A DNA stretch of 15,504 bases from Pseudomonadota bacterium (GTDB lineage: Bacteria; Pseudomonadota; Alphaproteobacteria; Rhizobiales; Kaistiaceae). Positions 13,310 through 15,504 of the stretch are shown here, piece after piece. Within the stretch, counting starts at the first letter, position 1, and each line of letters begins with the position of its first letter. The position numbers and the translations under genes were made by a program. The notes beneath the pieces are model-generated. The model made no database searches and was not told the origin of the DNA. It was given only the letters and a program-made list of their open reading frames with translations. Location of the stretch: positions 1 through 15,504 of the forward strand of contig JAEZEN010000180.1 of NCBI GenBank assembly GCA_023433185.1, written 5' to 3'.

Positions 13310-13867
13310 ATGCTGTACGACCTGCTCCACTTTCTGCATATCGCCGCGGCGATCATCTGGCTCGGCGCCGGCTTCCTCCTCCACGTCCTCGTCTGGCGGG
13401 CCGAGCGCGCCGCCGATGCCCCGGCGCTGATGGGCGTGCTCAGGGACGTGGGTGCGCTGGGCAACGTCCTCTTCGTCCCTGCCTCGCTGGCGACGCTCGC
13501 CTTCGGCGTCGCCATGGTCTTCGTCGCGGGCTGGTCATTCACCGACCTCTGGATCGTCCTCGGCCTCGCCGGCTACGCCGCCACGTTCTCGATCGGCCTC
13601 TTCGTCCTCAAGCCGCGCGGCGACGCGATCGCCGCCATCGTCGCCCGCGACGGGATTACCGCCGAGGCGGTAGCCAAGGGCCGCCAGATCGTCTTGATCG
13701 GGAGGATCGACACGGTCCTGCTGTTCCTGGTGGTGGCCGTGATGGCGCTGAAGCCCACCATCGACGATATCGCCACGCTCGCCGGCCTCGCAGCGGCGCT
13801 CCTTCTCGGCACGATGCTCGCGCTCGTCACCGCCCGCGGGCCGTTCCCGGAAGCGGCCAGCCCCTGA
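13310..13867 (+). CDS. DUF2269-like integral membrane protein
   Basis: This 185-residue inner-membrane protein has about five membrane segments, near residues 5-27, 50-74, 79-101, 130-147 and 152-174. The first helix has two closely spaced histidines (LLHFLHI, His7 and His10) followed by AAAIIWLGAGF, a pattern seen in DUF2269 and in CopD-like membrane proteins, where such histidines may bind haem or metal; His25 is a third. Function is unknown. The start is ATG at 13310, preceded by a weak AGAAAGA. It is divergent from the hydratase gene, shares its regulatory region, and runs in the same direction as rnhB, 87 bases ahead of it. Confidence 0.75.
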   Translation: MLYDLLHFLHIAAAIIWLGAGFLLHVLVWRAERAADAPALMGVLRDVGALGNVLFVPASLATLAFGVAMVFVAGWSFTDLWIVLGLAGYAATFSIGLFVLKPRGDAIAAIVARDGITAEAVAKGRQIVLIGRIDTVLLFLVVAVMALKPTIDDIATLAGLAAALLLGTMLALVTARGPFPEAASP

Positions 13868-13954
13868 AGCGACCGGCGTGCGACACCGCCCGACGCGAAC
13901 ATCCCGGCGGATTGGCGGTTGATCCCCGGCGCCGCCGGCGGCACGATCGCGGCG

Positions 13955-14719
13955 ATGGCCCGCAAGAAGACCGAATCGGCACCTGCGCCCCGTCTGGCGC
14001 TCGACCTGCCGCCACCCTGCTCCGACCGCTTCGAGAAGCGGGCGCGGCGGAAGGGCGCGCGCCTGATCGCAGGCGTCGACGAGGCCGGCCGCGGTCCCCT
14101 GTCCGGTCCCGTCGTGGTCGCAGCCGTGCTCTTCGAGGGGCGCGTTCCGAGGGGGCTCGACGATTCGAAGCGCCTCACGCCGGCCGAGCGCGAGCGCCTG
14201 CACGACCAGATCCTCGAGAAGGGCCTCGTCTCGGTCGTGGTGGCAAGCCGCGCCCGGGTCGACCGGATGAACATCCTTCGCGCCTCGCTGTGGGGGATGA
14301 GCCGCGCCGTCGCGGGGCTGCCGCTCCGGCCAGACCACGTTCTGGTCGACGGCAACATGCTGCCCCCCGGCTTGCCCTGCCCGGCGGAGGCAATCGTCGG
14401 TGGCGACGCGCTGTCGGTGTCCATCGCCGCCGCCTCGATCGTCGCCAAGGTGACCCGCGACCGCCTGATGAAGGAAGTCGGCCGGGCCTATCCCGACTAT
14501 GGCTTCGGCGACCACAAGGGCTACTCGACCGCTGCGCATTTCGCGGCCATCGCGGCCCACGGCCCCTGCATCCATCACCGCCGGAGCTTCGCGCCGATCC
14601 GCCTCGCCCTCGGCCTCGATCCGCCGCAGGCCGACCTCTTCGCGGGCACCGGGGACGCCGCGGCGGAAGACCCGGCGGCGCGGGCAGTAACCGGGTTGCA
14701 CCGGGCCGTGGTCGCCTGA
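13955..14719 (+). CDS. rnhB: Ribonuclease HII
   Basis: RNase HII cuts the RNA strand of RNA-DNA hybrids and starts removal of single ribonucleotides from DNA. This 254-residue protein shows AGVDEAGRGPLSGPVV with catalytic Asp42 and Glu43, LDDSKRLT, HVLVDGN with Asp132, and GGDALSVSIAAASIVAKVTRD with Asp151. YPDYGFGDHKGYSTAAH and HRRSFAPIR complete the family signature. The chosen start is ATG at 13955, giving MARKK as in rhizobial relatives; a TTG at 13919 is unlikely. The N-terminal 30 residues and the C-terminal 30 (acidic, Ala-rich) extend beyond the E. coli protein, as is common in this order. Its position next to the atp genes is also usual there. Confidence 0.95.
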   Translation: MARKKTESAPAPRLALDLPPPCSDRFEKRARRKGARLIAGVDEAGRGPLSGPVVVAAVLFEGRVPRGLDDSKRLTPAERERLHDQILEKGLVSVVVASRARVDRMNILRASLWGMSRAVAGLPLRPDHVLVDGNMLPPGLPCPAEAIVGGDALSVSIAAASIVAKVTRDRLMKEVGRAYPDYGFGDHKGYSTAAHFAAIAAHGPCIHHRRSFAPIRLALGLDPPQADLFAGTGDAAAEDPAARAVTGLHRAVVA

Positions 14720-14763
14720 TCCCACCCTCCGCATGCCGGGGGACCGGTGGATCGTCGCCGGCC

Positions 14764-14792
14764 ATGACCATTCGACCGGATCGCGATAGGAT
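14764..14792 (+). promoter_or_regulatory. Possible promoter of the four-cysteine protein gene
   Basis: ATGACC (14764-14769), 17 bases, then TAGGAT (14787-14792) is a moderate sigma-70-like match, four of six in each box. A start near 14799 would leave a 25-base leader containing the GGAGG site. Confidence 0.3.
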
Positions 14793-14823
14793 GCCGCCCG
14801 CAAGCGGCAGGCGGAGGGCGTCG

Positions 14824-15222
14824 ATGAAGGACGTGGCAGCAGCACTGGCGGCCGGCACCATGGTCGCGGTGGTCATTGCCGGCGGCGTGGTCGCCGCCTT
14901 CGAGGTCTGGGGACCACAGCAGGGATCCCTGCCGCCCCAACCGGCGGTGGCCGCCTCGGCCGGCGTTCATATCGGACCGGACGGCACCGCCGACACGACC
15001 TTCGGCGACAATGTCCGCGGCGCCGTCCTCGCGAACAGCGACCGCTTCTCGTTCTGCTACGGCGACATGCTCGTCCATCGGCCGTCGCGGATCACGACGG
15101 ACATGCCCGACGCGTTCTGCACGGTCAGCCGAGAAGGGATGGACGGACCGTGGCTCATCAGCACCGGCGGCTGGCAGCAGTGCCAGGCCGTCTGTTACGA
15201 TCCGGCGGCCGAGGGCCGTTGA
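14824..15222 (+). CDS. Small membrane-anchored or secreted four-cysteine protein, unknown
   Basis: I do not recognise this 132-residue protein. Residues 4-27 are strongly hydrophobic (AAALAAGTMVAVVIAGGVVAAF), after a single Lys2, and act either as a membrane anchor or as an uncleaved or poorly cut signal peptide. A Pro/Ala-rich linker (28-47) follows, then a compact domain with Cys78 (SFCYGD), Cys99 (AFCTVS), Cys120 and Cys124 (QQCQAVCYD). Four cysteines outside the membrane suggest two disulfides in the periplasm. Start: ATG at 14824, seven bases after GGAGG, which makes the gene credible. It lies between rnhB and the convergent atpF, 104 bases after rnhB. Confidence 0.65.
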   Translation: MKDVAAALAAGTMVAVVIAGGVVAAFEVWGPQQGSLPPQPAVAASAGVHIGPDGTADTTFGDNVRGAVLANSDRFSFCYGDMLVHRPSRITTDMPDAFCTVSREGMDGPWLISTGGWQQCQAVCYDPAAEGR

Positions 15223-15231
15223 AGGCAGAAC

Positions 15232-15254
15232 GCCCCGGTCGGGTGGACCGGGGC
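15232..15254. terminator. Bidirectional terminator hairpin between convergent genes
   Basis: GCCCCGGTC (15232-15240), loop GGGTG, then GACCGGGGC (15246-15254) form a perfect 9-bp GC-rich stem. It lies between the stops of the four-cysteine gene (15222) and of atpF (15296). The minus-strand side is followed by GTTCTGCCTT, moderately T-rich, so it probably serves atpF best. The tail on the plus strand is poor in T. Confidence 0.6.
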
Positions 15255-15295
15255 TCCTGCAGTCTCGAAATGGCATCCGCGCCGCTTGGCCGCAG

Positions 15296-15504
15296 TCAGT
15301 GGAGCTTGGTCTGCACGTCCTCGATCGACCGCTTGATGAGGTCGTCGGCAGTCGCCCCCCGCGTGCGGGCGGTCAGGATCCGCTCCGCCGCGGCGATCGC
15401 CACGTCGGCGGACAGCGCGCGCACCTCGCGGATGGCCTGCGCCTCCGCCTGCGCGATCTTGCCCTCCGCCATCTTCGTCCGGCTGGCGACGTAGTCCTCG
15501 ACCC
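15296..15504 (-). CDS. atpF: ATP synthase F0 subunit b, C-terminal part (5' truncated)
   Basis: The minus-strand frame open to the right edge encodes 68 residues ending in QTKLH and a TGA stop (15296-15298). It is a long charged, Ala/Glu-rich helix (EDYVASRTKMAEGKIAQAEA, then AIREVRALSADVAIAAAERI and DDLIKRSIEDVQ). This is the membrane-distal end of the F0 b subunit, the peripheral stalk that contacts the delta subunit of F1. AIREVRxxSADVAIAAAExI is typical of alphaproteobacterial b or b' chains. Since b is usually the last gene of the atpIBEF'F cluster and this gene ends next to a terminator, plain b is favoured over b'. The N-terminal membrane anchor lies outside the window. It converges on rnhB and the four-cysteine gene. 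Confidence 0.85.
   Translation of the reverse strand, partial: VEDYVASRTKMAEGKIAQAEAQAIREVRALSADVAIAAAERILTARTRGATADDLIKRSIEDVQTKLH

Noticed and set aside
12604..14823. Very long open plus-strand frame running antisense to the hydratase gene and through DUF2269 and rnhB, before the true start at 14824
   Set aside because: It overlaps three well-supported genes in other frames, its translation is Arg/Pro/Ala-rich low complexity, and such frames stay open by chance in very GC-rich DNA. Only the tail from 14824 has a ribosome-binding site and a protein-like sequence.
1..15504. tRNA genes, CRISPR arrays, insertion sequences and attachment-site repeats
   Set aside because: No cloverleaf-like segment with a T-loop GGTTCGA pattern, no regularly spaced repeat, no transposase or integrase frame and no paired terminal repeat flanking either toxin-antitoxin module was seen by eye.

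Overview
This window is very GC-rich chromosomal DNA from an alphaproteobacterium. The closest protein likenesses I recognise (IspB, MoaB, the S49 peptidase, RNase HII, the F0 subunit b tail) are of the Hyphomicrobiales (Rhizobiales) kind. The order ispB / DUF2007 / methyltransferase / S49 peptidase / small membrane protein / glyQ, and the order TPR protein / ispE / moaB / glycosyltransferase / radical SAM / rnhB / atpF, both resemble core blocks of that order. Genus cannot be told from the sequence. No rRNA, tRNA, CRISPR array, insertion sequence or phage gene was seen, and no gene-free stretch exceeds about 250 bases.

Left part (1-4755). The 3' end of a DnaJ-type co-chaperone gene converges on a minus-strand series. 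In transcription order that series is a DUF2007 protein, a BrnT-type toxin with a helix-turn-helix antitoxin, a tRNA-adenine-methyltransferase-like protein, an S49 (SppA-like) peptidase, a small single-pass membrane protein, glyQ with its own promoter, and a VOC (glyoxalase-fold) protein. The toxin-antitoxin pair sits inside what otherwise looks like a housekeeping operon. glyS does not follow glyQ.

Middle (4756-9445). A good promoter drives ispB, the long-chain polyprenyl diphosphate synthase for the quinone side chain. After a 247-base gap holding a perfect 10-bp hairpin come a secreted TPR protein, ispE (MEP isoprenoid pathway) and moaB (molybdenum cofactor). These three overlap and look like one operon. 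IspE helps make the isoprene units that IspB polymerises.

Right part (9442-15504). A RES/Xre toxin-antitoxin operon separates moaB from a family 2 glycosyltransferase that has lost the usual DXD metal motif. Divergent from it is a PA0069-type radical SAM gene, preceded by a perfect alphaproteobacterial LexA (SOS) box. Then come a 2-keto-4-pentenoate-hydratase-like gene and a DUF2269 membrane protein, divergent around a CRP-type palindrome; rnhB; a short membrane-anchored or secreted four-cysteine protein; and, after a bidirectional hairpin, the 3' end of atpF, cut by the window edge.

Most notable are the LexA box on an uncharacterised DNA-repair-like radical SAM gene, two unrelated toxin-antitoxin modules placed exactly at junctions of core genes, and two convergent gene pairs whose stop codons share one CTAG.
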